Shown one piece after another: positions 1-7,834 of a stretch of 64,000 nucleotides of DNA (within the stretch, counting starts at the first letter, position 1; every line of letters starts with the position of its first letter). The notes beneath the pieces were generated by a model, which was not told the origin of the DNA, ran no database searches, and was given only the letters and a program-made list of their open reading frames with translations. The translations under genes and the position numbers were made by a program. Source of the DNA: Streptomyces longwoodensis (GTDB lineage: Bacteria > Actinomycetota > Actinomycetes > Streptomycetales > Streptomycetaceae); contig NZ_KQ948555.1 in assembly GCF_001514125.1 (NCBI RefSeq), forward strand, positions 124,001 through 188,000, written 5' to 3'.

Positions 1-219
1 CTGCCCGACGGCACGGAACACGTCGTCGAGGGGCAACTCCGCGGCACCCTGCGCCACACCCCCCGGGGCACCCACGGCTTCGGCTACGACCCGATCCTCC
101 AGCCGGACGGCGAGACCCGCACCTGCGCGGAACTCACCCCCGAGGAGAAGAACGCCATCAGCCACCGAGGCAAGGCCTTCCGAGCCCTGCTCCCGGCGAT
201 CCGCGAACTGGTCGGCTGA
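1..219 (+). CDS. rdgB: RdgB/HAM1 non-canonical purine NTP pyrophosphatase, C-terminal part
   Basis: Only the last 72 codons are in the window, open from base 1 to a TGA. The family hydrolyses dITP, XTP and similar aberrant purine nucleotides to monophosphates, cleaning the nucleotide pool. The fragment has the HAM1 signature: HGFGYDPI, then EL-x-EEKNAISHRGKAF and a short hydrophobic end (LLPAIRELVG). The K-x-x-I-S-H-R-G-K-A run is the conserved substrate-binding helix of this family. The downstream gene on the other strand is a tRNA. Assignment is firm although the N-terminal two thirds is missing. Confidence 0.93.
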   Translation: MPDGTEHVVEGQLRGTLRHTPRGTHGFGYDPILQPDGETRTCAELTPEEKNAISHRGKAFRALLPAIRELVG

Positions 220-290
220 ACGCCGAGGACCCGGTGAACGCGCCGAGGGCCCGGCTCGCATCCACGAACCGGACCCTCGGTCACCTCATG

Positions 291-374
291 TGCGGTCGGT
301 GGGACTCGAACCCACACGGGATTTCTCCCACGGGCACCTAAAACCCGCGCGTATGCCTGTTTCGCCACGACCGC
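291..374 (-). tRNA. tRNA-Leu (anticodon UAG)
   Basis: The minus strand folds as a class II tRNA. The acceptor GCGGTCG pairs with CGACCGC, followed by discriminator A. The D arm reads TGGCGAAACAGGCATACGC as in other leucine tRNAs. The anticodon stem CGGGT/GCCCG encloses loop TTTAGGT (anticodon TAG), a variable arm follows, and the T arm contains GTTCGAGTCC. CCA is not encoded. It reads CUA leucine codons, which are rare in such GC-rich genomes. Confidence 0.95.
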
Positions 375-387
375 TCGACAGTGATCC

Positions 388-940
388 TCAGTGTACGGGG
401 CTCCCGCCACCGCCGTCCCTGGACTTCTTGCGACACCATGTCGCGGTCAGGGCGTGGCAGTTGGGGCGCAGGTAGCGGAGGTTCCCGGCGCGCTTGTCGA
501 GCCAGTTCCCGGAGGCCGGCGTGGAGCCGCTCGCGGCGGGGGCGTGGCGCTCCCGGTGGCAGGACGACCATGACGACCAGGACGTCGTCCGCACGCGACC
601 GCCTCGCCGCTGCCGGTGCGGCGCTCCAGGGGCGCCGCGTGAAGTGGCTCGTGTCCAGACCCAGATCGGCCACCTTCCGGCGCACCCGGCGGTGGTTGGC
701 GTAGTCCACTTCCAGCCCCAGCGCGCGCATGACGTCCGCGTAGCTGTCGGCCGACGTCACGGCGGCCCGGATGTCGTCCTTGGGCAGCGCCGGCCGGACG
801 TGCCGGAAGTGGGACGTGTCGACCCCCCTCTCCCTGAGCAACCGTCCCAGCGCCGCCCGGGACCGGCCGTCGTCCGGGACTCCCAGCACCCGCGCGGTGC
901 CACGGACGCTGTCCGCGGCACCAGTGACCCAGCGGGACAC
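388..940 (-). pseudogene. HNH endonuclease gene broken by internal deletion/frameshift
   Basis: The upstream part (from a GTG near 940) encodes an actinobacterial HNH-protein N-terminus with two helical repeats, each ending in DTSHF (ERGVDTSHF and LGLDTSHFTRR). It continues to RRRERLHAGLRE. At about 507-511 the reading frame changes. The next frame carries GNWLDKRAGNLRYL then RPNCHALTATWC, the end of an HNH domain. The segment that should hold the first CxxC and the catalytic DH is missing, and the first Cys of the second knuckle (normally CPNCH) is Arg. An in-frame deletion plus shift in a once-normal gene explains this. The protein cannot be an active HNH nuclease. The start is approximate. 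The remnant lies beside tRNA-Leu. Confidence 0.72.
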
Positions 941-1041
941 CCGAAAAGCGGAGCGGCTCACACCGGGTGGGGTGCGAGCCGCTTGGGAGGTGGTGGTGGG
1001 GGCGTCGATGATGCTCGTCGGCGCCCCCGCCGGGTAGGCCG

Positions 1042-3087
1042 TTACTGGTGGTGGAGCGTCTTGAGCGGTGTCAGGTTCGGCTGGGCGGCGATCCGCTCGG
1101 CGCGCGGGGCGGCCGGGGCGCTGCCGGTGGTGCCCGCGGAGAGGGTCCGCGAGGACGTCGTCGTCGGGACGAGGCCGTTGTAGTACGGGTGGTACGTGTA
1201 GTAGGCGCTGCCCGCACTCATCGAGGTGCCCGCGGTGTTCAGCTCGGCCTGGGCGAGCGAGCCCGTGCCGCCGAACCCGACCATGATGTTGACGCTGGCG
1301 GCCTCGCGCAAGAGGTAGTTGTTCACCTCGGGCGACAGCGTGGTGGCGCTGCTGCTCCACAGCAGGGGCCCGTAGACGTTCATCGCCGCGGCGCCCGAGA
1401 CCCCGTCGCGCCAGGCGCCGGAGTAGGCGAGGCCGGTCATGTTCGGCGCGGTCCACCAGAACATGGCGATGGCCACCGACAGGGAGCCGTCCGTGGTGCC
1501 CGAGATCGGGTAGTACGAGTACGTGGACGGCCACCGGGAGTAGGAGGTGTGGGTGAGCGCGTAGCGCGCCGCCGCACCGACCGGGATGATCATGGTCTTG
1601 TCGGGGTTGAGGCTGTTCAGGTACGCCTGCACCGACGCGGTCAGCTTGTTGCCGTTGGTGAGGACGATCCCGGCCGCGCTGGCGGAGCCGTCGGAGCCGG
1701 CCGCGGCCGCCGCCGAGAGCGCCGCGCGGTACTCGGTGCCGCCCGCCAGGAAGACGTACTTCGGGGCGGAGGTGATGGTCTTGCTCACCATGACCGAGGT
1801 GGCGTAGCGGTCCGCGCCGGTCAGCCGCACCGGGACGTACCCGAGCGCCTTCACCTGGGAGGCGACCGTGTTGTCCAGGACGGACGTGCTGCCGGTCAGG
1901 TAGACGGGCTTGCCCGGGGCCAGGATCCGCTTCAGCTCGTTCTTCGTCGTCGACGAGAGCCCGGTCTTCTGGGTCATCAGCACCGGGCCCTCCTTCCGGC
2001 CTGCCAGGGCAGGGGCGGTGACGGCGTACGCCGGGTCGTCCTGGTTGACCAGCACGGCGGACTTGGCGTTCGCCAGCCCGGGCTCGCTGTGGCCGAGGGT
2101 GTTCCAGGTCCAGCGCGACGAGGCGGTGGCGGTGAGGTAGGCGTTGGCGCCCCAGACCCGGCCCGTGCTGTTCTTCCGCAGCGGCTGCCAGCTGGGGTTG
2201 CCGACGGAGGTGCCCTGCGCCGCGTCCGTGACCGGGGTCAGCTCGCCGGTCGTCGTGTCGGCGTACTCGACGGTGTGCACGTCGTCGCTGTTCGGCGAGG
2301 TGTGGGCGTCGAAGATGATCCGCTTGCCGGTGGGCGACCAGGACGGCGAGGCGAACCGGCGCGGGCCCGTGGTGAGCTGCCGGACGTCGGTGCCGTCGGC
2401 CTTGGCCGTGAAGATCTGGGGGTTGCCGTCGGTGTCCTTGCGGACGAACGCGAGCTTGGTGCCGTCCGGGGACCAGGCGGGCTGCTCGGCGTCGGCCAGG
2501 ACGAGCTTGACCGTCCGCGCGGCGCCGTCGTAGACGTACACGCCGGTGGCGGAGGAGCAGTTGCCCGTGCGGCGCTCGAAGGCGACCAGGCCCTTGACGT
2601 TCACGCTCGGCCCGGAGTCGCAGACGGTGGCCGGCTCCAGGTTCGCCGGGAGCAGCGGGCCGGGCGCCCACGAGGCGTCGGAGGGACCGTAGGCGAGCTG
2701 GCCGCCGCTGGCGAAGACGACGTAGCTGCCGCCGTTCCAGAACGTCAGGTCCTCGTACGGGGCGCTGGAGCGCAGGCCCTGGGCCCAGGGCAGGGTGATC
2801 TTCTTGGTGCCGTTGGGCAGGACGCTGGAGATCTGGCCGGAGACGCTGAGCACGCGGCTGCCGTCGGGCGCCCACGTGGCGTAACTCCCCACGTTGGGGA
2901 TGGTGCTCGTCCCCCCGGTGACGGGGTCGATGACCAGACCCCCGTCGTTGAGGATCTTGCCTTCGGTGCCCGGCCAGGGCCCCGCGTCGTCGGCGGCGGC
3001 ACCGGGTGCCGCGGCCAGGGTGCCCGCGGCGGCGAGTGCCACCGCGGTGGCGAGCGCCGCGGCGCGGCGGCGCGTGAACATTCTCAA
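1042..3087 (-). CDS. Secreted cell wall-binding repeat protein with TolB-like N-terminal half
   Basis: 681 aa. The N-terminus (MRMFTRRRAA then an Ala-rich hydrophobic stretch to about residue 32) is a Sec signal peptide. Residues ~40-330 have TolB/PD40-type beta-propeller motifs (YATWAPDGSRVL, PAWSPDGTKLAFVR, SPSWSPTGKRIIFDA). Residues ~345-620 match cell-wall-binding repeat 2 (CWB2): VYLTGSTSVLDNTVASQVKALG, VRLTGADRYATSV, YVFLAGGTEYRAALSAAAAA. CWB2 modules bind anionic wall polymers in Firmicutes. Here the protein is probably exported and wall-associated, but ligand and function are unknown. It is a single gene, with a ~260-bp spacer to bcp upstream. Confidence 0.85.
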   Translation of the reverse strand: MRMFTRRRAAALATAVALAAAGTLAAAPGAAADDAGPWPGTEGKILNDGGLVIDPVTGGTSTIPNVGSYATWAPDGSRVLSVSGQISSVLPNGTKKITLPWAQGLRSSAPYEDLTFWNGGSYVVFASGGQLAYGPSDASWAPGPLLPANLEPATVCDSGPSVNVKGLVAFERRTGNCSSATGVYVYDGAARTVKLVLADAEQPAWSPDGTKLAFVRKDTDGNPQIFTAKADGTDVRQLTTGPRRFASPSWSPTGKRIIFDAHTSPNSDDVHTVEYADTTTGELTPVTDAAQGTSVGNPSWQPLRKNSTGRVWGANAYLTATASSRWTWNTLGHSEPGLANAKSAVLVNQDDPAYAVTAPALAGRKEGPVLMTQKTGLSSTTKNELKRILAPGKPVYLTGSTSVLDNTVASQVKALGYVPVRLTGADRYATSVMVSKTITSAPKYVFLAGGTEYRAALSAAAAAGSDGSASAAGIVLTNGNKLTASVQAYLNSLNPDKTMIIPVGAAARYALTHTSYSRWPSTYSYYPISGTTDGSLSVAIAMFWWTAPNMTGLAYSGAWRDGVSGAAAMNVYGPLLWSSSATTLSPEVNNYLLREAASVNIMVGFGGTGSLAQAELNTAGTSMSAGSAYYTYHPYYNGLVPTTTSSRTLSAGTTGSAPAAPRAERIAAQPNLTPLKTLHHQ

Positions 3088-3350
3088 GTTGTCGACCCCC
3101 GGGGATCACGTGATGTCGCGACGATGTCGGTGGAGCCGCGCTGCGGGCCCGGTCGGCGCCGTCCCCCGTCGCCTGACCGTCGGCCGCGCAGGTGTGTCAC
3201 AGCGGCCGGATCACTCTAGGTCCCCGCCCCACCGGGGGGAACGGATTTACGCCGATCGTTTCATGATCGACGATCGGACCGTCGCGCCCGGGAAGCGGAG
3301 CGGCCCGGACCGGGGCGGGCCGGTGCGAGCCGCTCGGGGGAGGGGGTGGG

Positions 3351-3818
3351 TCAGATGCCCAGGTCCTTGATGATCTTGGCTACGTGGCCGGTCGCGCGGA
3401 CGTTGTACAGGGCCCGTTCGACCTTGCCCTCTTCGTCGACGACGACCGTGGAGCGGATCACGCCCAGGTAGGTCTTGCCGTAGTTCTTCTTCTCGCCGTA
3501 CGCGCCGTAGGCCTCGGTGACCTGCTTGTCGGGGTCGGCGAGGAGGGTGATCCGCAGGGACTCCTTCTCGCGGAACTTCGCGAGCTTCTCCGGGCTGTCG
3601 GGGGAGATGCCGATGACGTCGTACCCCGCGCCGGCCAGCAGCTCGAGGTTGTCCGTGAAGTCGCAGGCCTGCTTGGTGCAGCCCGGCGTCAGCGCCGCCG
3701 GGTAGAAGTACACGATGACCTTGCGGCCCTGGTGGTCGGCAAGGGAGACCTGCTTGCCGTCCGCGTCGGGCAGGGTGAAGGCGGGGGCCACGTCCCCGGG
3801 CTGGAGTCGCTCGCTCAT
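3351..3818 (-). CDS. bcp: Thioredoxin-dependent thiol peroxidase (Bcp/PrxQ)
   Basis: 155 aa, the usual Bcp length. It is a cytoplasmic peroxiredoxin that reduces H2O2 and organic hydroperoxides using thioredoxin. The motif YFYPAALTPGCTKQACDF carries peroxidatic Cys47 and resolving Cys52 five residues later, the PrxQ arrangement. The typical P-A-x-x-P-G-C has an Ala insertion variant (PAALTPGC). The remaining thioredoxin fold (VIGISPDSPEKLAKF, YGVIRSTVVVDEEGKV) is complete. It is transcribed divergently from the DUF3618 gene, with ~90 bp between starts. Confidence 0.95.
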   Translation of the reverse strand: MSERLQPGDVAPAFTLPDADGKQVSLADHQGRKVIVYFYPAALTPGCTKQACDFTDNLELLAGAGYDVIGISPDSPEKLAKFREKESLRITLLADPDKQVTEAYGAYGEKKNYGKTYLGVIRSTVVVDEEGKVERALYNVRATGHVAKIIKDLGI

Positions 3819-3911
3819 CGGACCAGCGTAACGGGGGGTCCTGACAGTGCGCTGGCGCGTGGAGCTGACAGACTGTCCGGAACAGCATCATCGGACTTCG
3901 GAGGCCGTACG

Positions 3912-4241
3912 GTGGCGGACACGTCGGACACCAGAACCCCGGCGCAGATCGAGGCGGACATCAAGCGCCGCCGCGAAGTGCTGGCCGAGACGCTCGACGA
4001 GATCGGGGTGCGGGTGCACCCCAAGACCATCGTCGGCGATGCCAGGGCCAAGGTCGTGGCGAATGTCGATCACACCCTCGGACGGGCGTACGTCCAGGTC
4101 AACAAGGTCGTCAGCGACGTCAAGGCGCAGTTCGTGGACGAGACGGGATCGCCCCGGCTCGAGCGCGTCGTGCCGGTCGCGGTCGTCGCCGTGGGCCTGG
4201 TCGGGCTGCTCGTCCTCGGCACCCGGCGCCGCAAGGGCTGA
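3912..4241 (+). CDS. DUF3618 small membrane protein
   Basis: 109 aa from GTG 3912, preceded by GGAGG 8 nt upstream; the open frame extends further upstream but without a better start. The N-terminus RTPAQIEADIKRRREVLAETLDEI is the DUF3618 signature, an amphipathic helix. A single C-terminal membrane segment (VVPVAVVAVGLVGLLVLG) is followed by RRRKG. DUF3618 proteins are common in actinomycetes, often with membrane-stress genes; no biochemical function is known. The next gene, GroES-like, starts 43 nt downstream on the same strand, so co-transcription is plausible. Confidence 0.85.
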   Translation: MADTSDTRTPAQIEADIKRRREVLAETLDEIGVRVHPKTIVGDARAKVVANVDHTLGRAYVQVNKVVSDVKAQFVDETGSPRLERVVPVAVVAVGLVGLLVLGTRRRKG

Positions 4242-4284
4242 CCCGGGCGCGGACGGGACGGCCCGGGGCAGGTAGGTTCGAAGC

Positions 4285-4641
4285 GTGAGCGCCAACAGAA
4301 ACGAGCACAGCACCCACCACGACAAGCTCCCCATCCGGATGCTGCACGACCGCGTTCTGGTCCGGCAGGACACCTCCGAGGGCGAGCGGCGTTCCGGTGG
4401 CGGCATCCTGATCCCCGCCACGGCGGCGGTCGGCCGGCGCCTGGCCTGGGCCGAGGTGGTCGCGGTGGGGCAGAACGTACGGACCGTGGAGCCGGGCGAC
4501 CGGGTCCTGTTCGACCCGGAGGACCGGGCCGAGGTCGAGGTGCGCGGCGTCGCGTACGTGCTCATGCGCGAGCGCGACCTGCACGCGGTGGCCGCCGACC
4601 GGTTCGAGGGGTCGGAGGACTCCACGGGGCTGTACCTCTGA
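4285..4641 (+). CDS. GroES-like (Cpn10 family) protein
   Basis: 118 aa from GTG 4285. It has the Cpn10 fold elements: IRMLHDRVLVRQD near the start, a mobile-loop-like GERRSGGGILIP, EVVAVGQNV, VEPGDRVLF and a C-terminal VLMRERDLHAV. True GroES is ~100 aa and has a different final strand, and no groEL lies next to it. It is therefore an extra, diverged Cpn10 homologue common in streptomycetes; co-chaperonin activity is not shown. A strong intrinsic terminator follows, so transcription probably ends here before the sugE leader. Confidence 0.85.
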   Translation: MSANRNEHSTHHDKLPIRMLHDRVLVRQDTSEGERRSGGGILIPATAAVGRRLAWAEVVAVGQNVRTVEPGDRVLFDPEDRAEVEVRGVAYVLMRERDLHAVAADRFEGSEDSTGLYL

Positions 4642-4674
4642 TCGCTGCCGCACCTCTGATCCAGAGGACGGGAA

Positions 4675-4704
4675 GGGCTGGTGACGGTTGTCACCAGCCC
4701 TTTT
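4675..4704 (+). terminator. Rho-independent terminator after the GroES-like gene
   Basis: A perfect 11-bp stem GGGCTGGTGAC / GTCACCAGCCC with a 4-nt GGTT loop is followed directly by TTTT. This is a textbook intrinsic terminator. It insulates the following riboswitch-sugE unit from the upstream operon. Confidence 0.9.
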
Positions 4705-4732
4705 CGTCGTGCCTTTGCTAGCTTCGGAGGAG

Positions 4733-4794
4733 GTCGCCCGACGAGACGCGCCGTACCGGGTCCCCCTCACGAGGGGGGAGGCAAAGACGACGCA
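4733..4794 (+). promoter_or_regulatory. Guanidine-III riboswitch (ykkC-III) upstream of sugE
   Basis: The leader contains CCCGACGAGACGCGCCGTAC, then CGGGT, a C/G-rich variable hairpin (CCCCCTC-ACGA-GGGGGG) and AAAGACGACGC. This matches the guanidine-III aptamer I recall from Thermobifida fusca (CCGGACGAGGUGCGCCGUAC ... CCGGU ... AAGACGGCGC) at the invariant pseudoknot positions. The gene that follows is the guanidinium exporter family, the known partner. Downstream, a CCGCGCA/TGCGCGG hairpin and a GTCGTCGTC run that could pair with GACGAC of the aptamer 3' end precede the GGAGG ribosome site. Translational control is therefore plausible; this last point is inference. Confidence 0.88.
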
Positions 4795-4841
4795 CCCCCG
4801 CCGCGCACGGTGCGCGGTCGTCGTCCCCGGAGGTGCCCGTC

Positions 4842-5162
4842 ATGGCCTGGATCCTGCTCGTCGTCGCCGGTCTGCTCGAAGTCGCCTGGTCGATCGGCAT
4901 GAAGTACACCGACGGCTTCACCCGGCTGGTCCCGAGCCTGTTCACCGGCGCCGGCATCGTCGCCAGCATGCTGCTGCTGTCGTACGCGGCGCGCTCGCTG
5001 CCGATCGGCACCGCCTACGGCGTGTGGGTGGGGATCGGCGCCGCCGGGGCGGCCGTGCTCGGCATGGTGGTGCTGGGGGAGCCGGTCACCGCCGCCCGGA
5101 TCTTCTTCGTCTGCCTGCTGCTGGTCGCCGTGGTGGGCCTGAAGGCGACGGGCGGCCACTGA
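4842..5162 (+). CDS. sugE: SugE/Gdx small multidrug resistance-family guanidinium exporter
   Basis: 106 aa from ATG 4842, chosen over the in-frame GTG at 4833 because GGAGG at 4829-4833 gives 8-nt spacing. Four predicted membrane helices. The essential SMR glutamate is Glu13 (LLEVAWSIGMKY), and the Gdx-type GTAYGVWVGIGAAGA motif is present. Gdx proteins exchange guanidinium ion for protons as dual-topology dimers. The guanidine-III aptamer directly upstream supports guanidinium rather than quaternary amines as substrate. Confidence 0.93.
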   Translation: MAWILLVVAGLLEVAWSIGMKYTDGFTRLVPSLFTGAGIVASMLLLSYAARSLPIGTAYGVWVGIGAAGAAVLGMVVLGEPVTAARIFFVCLLLVAVVGLKATGGH

Positions 5163-5201
5163 CCAGCAGCCGCTGACCGGTTGCCCGCCCGTCCCCGCCG
5201 G

Positions 5202-7616
5202 CTACTCCCGGCGGGCCGTGCTCTGCGGCAGGACCGCGCCGGTCGTCCCGGTGCTGCCGGGGGTGCTGCCCGTGGCGCCGCCGGTGTCGCCGGAGGTGGA
5301 GCCCGTGGTGTCCCCGGTGGCACCGCCGCCGGTGTCGCCGGACGTGGTGGCGCCCGTGGTCGCGCCGCCGGTCGGGGTGCTGGTCGTGCCGCCGGTGCCG
5401 GGGCCGCCATTGCTGCTGCCGCCGGTGGTCGTCCCGCCGTGGCTGCCGCCCCCGCCGGTCGGGCCCTGGGTCCGCCCCTGGTCGCCCCCGCCCTGCGAGG
5501 CCCGGCCGGACGGCGTGGCGCTGGTCTCCTGGTCCCCGGTGGGCGAGCTCTCCGAGGGCTCGCCGGACGGGTAGGCGGTCTCCTCGGAGCCCTCCTGGAG
5601 CTGGAGGTTGAAGTCGCTCGCCGGGGTGTTCTTGAGGGCCTTGCGGGTGAACTGCGCCCAGATCTCGGTGGGCGCCCCGCCGCCGTTGATCCGCTGCAGG
5701 CCCATCGCGCCGTACAGGGGCTTGTGGGCGGCGGTGACCGGGTCCTGGCCCATCACCGCGACGACGGTGGCGAGGTCGGGCGTGTAACCCGCGAACCAGG
5801 CCGCGGTGTCCTTCTCCGCCGTGCCGGTCTTGCCCGCGGCCGGGCGGCCGACGGCCTGGGCGGCGGTCGCGGTGCCGTTCTGGACGACGCTGCGCAGGAT
5901 CGAGGTGGTGGTGTCGGCGGCCTCCCGGCTGACCACCTGGGAGGTCTTGCGGCCGGGCAGCTCGACGACGTCCTTGCCGTCCTTGGTGACCTTGTCGATC
6001 AGGGTGTACGTGCCGTGCCGGCCGTGGTTGGCGAGCGTGGCGTACGCCTCCGCCATGTCGAGCACGCTGGCGGTGGCCGTGCCGAGCGCGATCGACGGGT
6101 ACGGCTGGAGGTCGGGGGTGGCGGTGGGCAGGCCCAGGTCGATCGCGGTCTGCTTGACCTTGGCCGGGCCGACGTCGACCGCCAGCTGCGCGTAGACCGC
6201 GTTCACGGACTTGTCGGTGGCTTCCCGCACGGTGATGTCGCCGTAGGAGTGCTGGTCCTCGTTCTCGGGGGCGTAGCCGCCGCCGGTCCAGCCCTGCACG
6301 GGGCGCTCGTTGGTGCCGTCGTAGACCGTGTTCGGCGTGATGGGGCGGCCGTCCTGGGTCTCGGAGTCGTGCTGGACGGCCGCGGTGAACACGAACGGCT
6401 TGAAGGTGGAGCCGACCTGGAAGTCCCGGCGGGTGGCGTTGTTGGTGTACTGCTTGACGTAGTCGATGCCGCCGTACAGGGCGAGGACCTTGCCGGTCTT
6501 GGGCTCGACGGCGGCGCCGCCCGCCCGGACGTAGCCGTCGACCTTGCGGTTCTTCTTGTCGAGCTTGGACATCAGCTTGTCGTTGACGGCGTCGACGAAC
6601 GCGTCCTGCTTGCTCTTCTCGAGCGTGGTGGTGATGCGGTAGCCGCCGCCGTCCAGCTCGCCCTCGGTGACGATCTTGTTCTGGGTGAGGTAGTCGCGGA
6701 TCGCGCGCACGATGTAGCCGCGCTGCCCGGACATGCCGGTGTCGGCGGCGCTCTCCTCGCGCGGGGTGGGGAACGCGGTGCCCTGCCGCTTGGCCTCCGC
6801 CAGCCAGCCCTTCTTGACCATGCCGTCCAGGACGTAGTTCCAGCGGGCCTCGGCGGCCGCCTTGTTCTCCGGGTGGGCGATCACGTCGTACTCGCTGGGC
6901 GCGTTGAGCAGGGCGGCCAGGTACGCGCCCTGGGGGGCGGTGAGTTCGCGGGCGTCGACGCCGTAGTAGGCCTGGGCGGCGGCCTGGATGCCGTAGGCGT
7001 TGCGGCCGAAGTAGCTGGTGTTGAGGTAGCCCTCGAGGATCTTGTCCTTGGGCTGCTCGCGGTCCAGCTTGATGGAGATGAAGAACTCCTTCACCTTGCG
7101 GGTGACGGTCTGCTCCTGCGCGAGGTAGTAGTTCTTCACGTACTGCTGGGTGATCGTCGAGCCGGACTGCTTGCCCTTGCCGGTCGCGGTGTTCCACCCG
7201 GCGCGGATCATGGCCTTGGGGTCGATGGCCGACTCGGTGTAGAAGTCGCGGTCCTCGGCGGCGAGCACGGCGTGCTGGGCCTCCTTGGAGATCTGCGCCA
7301 GCGTGACGTTCTCCCGGTTGACCGCGCCGTCACGGGCGATCTCGGTGCCGTCGGCGTACAGGTACACGTTGGACTGCTTGGTGGCGAGCGCGTTGGCGTC
7401 CGGGATCTTCACCATGGAGTAGCCGAGGAAGAACAGGCCGACGACCAGCAGGGCGCCCACCAGGACGGTGCCCAGCACCATCCGCCAGGTGGGCAGCACC
7501 CGCCGCCACCCGGTGCGCTTCGGCCTCTTCCCGCCGTTCCCCGCGACCTGAGCCGCCGGTGGCTCGTCCGGTGCCCCGCCCTCGGTCGGCTGCTGCGGCT
7601 GCGGCTCGTCACTCAT
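5202..7616 (-). CDS. Class A penicillin-binding protein (transglycosylase/transpeptidase)
   Basis: 804 aa from ATG 7616 (GGGAG about 12 nt upstream; an in-frame GTG at 7625 is the alternative). A cytoplasmic Pro/Glu-rich tail and basic patch precede one membrane anchor at ~residues 48-70. The GT51 domain follows with catalytic Glu in AAEDRDFY and SGSTITQQYVKN. The transpeptidase domain has SxxK at ~402 (GSTFKPF), SVN and KTGT at ~595. It polymerises and crosslinks peptidoglycan at the outer membrane face. The last ~110 residues are a Gly/Ser/Thr/Pro low-complexity tail rich in TGG repeats, beyond the catalytic core. It is transcribed divergently from the ABC exporter. Confidence 0.93.
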   Translation of the reverse strand: MSDEPQPQQPTEGGAPDEPPAAQVAGNGGKRPKRTGWRRVLPTWRMVLGTVLVGALLVVGLFFLGYSMVKIPDANALATKQSNVYLYADGTEIARDGAVNRENVTLAQISKEAQHAVLAAEDRDFYTESAIDPKAMIRAGWNTATGKGKQSGSTITQQYVKNYYLAQEQTVTRKVKEFFISIKLDREQPKDKILEGYLNTSYFGRNAYGIQAAAQAYYGVDARELTAPQGAYLAALLNAPSEYDVIAHPENKAAAEARWNYVLDGMVKKGWLAEAKRQGTAFPTPREESAADTGMSGQRGYIVRAIRDYLTQNKIVTEGELDGGGYRITTTLEKSKQDAFVDAVNDKLMSKLDKKNRKVDGYVRAGGAAVEPKTGKVLALYGGIDYVKQYTNNATRRDFQVGSTFKPFVFTAAVQHDSETQDGRPITPNTVYDGTNERPVQGWTGGGYAPENEDQHSYGDITVREATDKSVNAVYAQLAVDVGPAKVKQTAIDLGLPTATPDLQPYPSIALGTATASVLDMAEAYATLANHGRHGTYTLIDKVTKDGKDVVELPGRKTSQVVSREAADTTTSILRSVVQNGTATAAQAVGRPAAGKTGTAEKDTAAWFAGYTPDLATVVAVMGQDPVTAAHKPLYGAMGLQRINGGGAPTEIWAQFTRKALKNTPASDFNLQLQEGSEETAYPSGEPSESSPTGDQETSATPSGRASQGGGDQGRTQGPTGGGGSHGGTTTGGSSNGGPGTGGTTSTPTGGATTGATTSGDTGGGATGDTTGSTSGDTGGATGSTPGSTGTTGAVLPQSTARRE

Positions 7617-7653
7617 GTGTTGCACGGACTCCCGTTGTCGCGTCGTACGTTCC

Positions 7654-7689
7654 CGTACGCCTCATACGTCTCATACGCCTCGTACGCTT
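7654..7689. repeat. Four tandem 9-bp repeats in the PBP/ABC divergent promoter region
   Basis: CGTACGCCT, CATACGTCT, CATACGCCT and CGTACGCTT lie head to tail (consensus CRTACGYYT). A fifth related unit, CGTACGTTC, sits at 7644-7652. They lie ~30-70 bp upstream of the PBP start and ~145 bp before the exporter start. The periodic TACG cores look like a multi-site protein-binding element. The binding protein is unknown. Confidence 0.7.
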
Positions 7690-7834
7690 TTGCGCCCCCT
7701 GCTAGAGACTGTCGCACCCTGCGTTCCGTTCCCGGCAACCGGCACGCGTTGTGCCCGGAAAATGCGTGGCACGCCACTTCCGGGGCCCGCTAGGGTCCCT
7801 TGCTTCGGTGTCGGCGCGCGGAAAGGCGGTTGCC

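Noticed and set aside
338..3109. A 923-residue open frame on the minus strand spanning the cell-wall-binding gene and beyond
   Set aside because: Most of it is an Arg/Pro/Ala-rich out-of-frame reading of the 681-aa gene; only the part from ~940 down is the HNH pseudogene.
5086..7793. Long open frames on both strands across the PBP gene (703 and 870 residues)
   Set aside because: Composition is Arg/Gly/Pro-dominated with no domain motifs. They are GC-driven shadows of the PBP reading frame.
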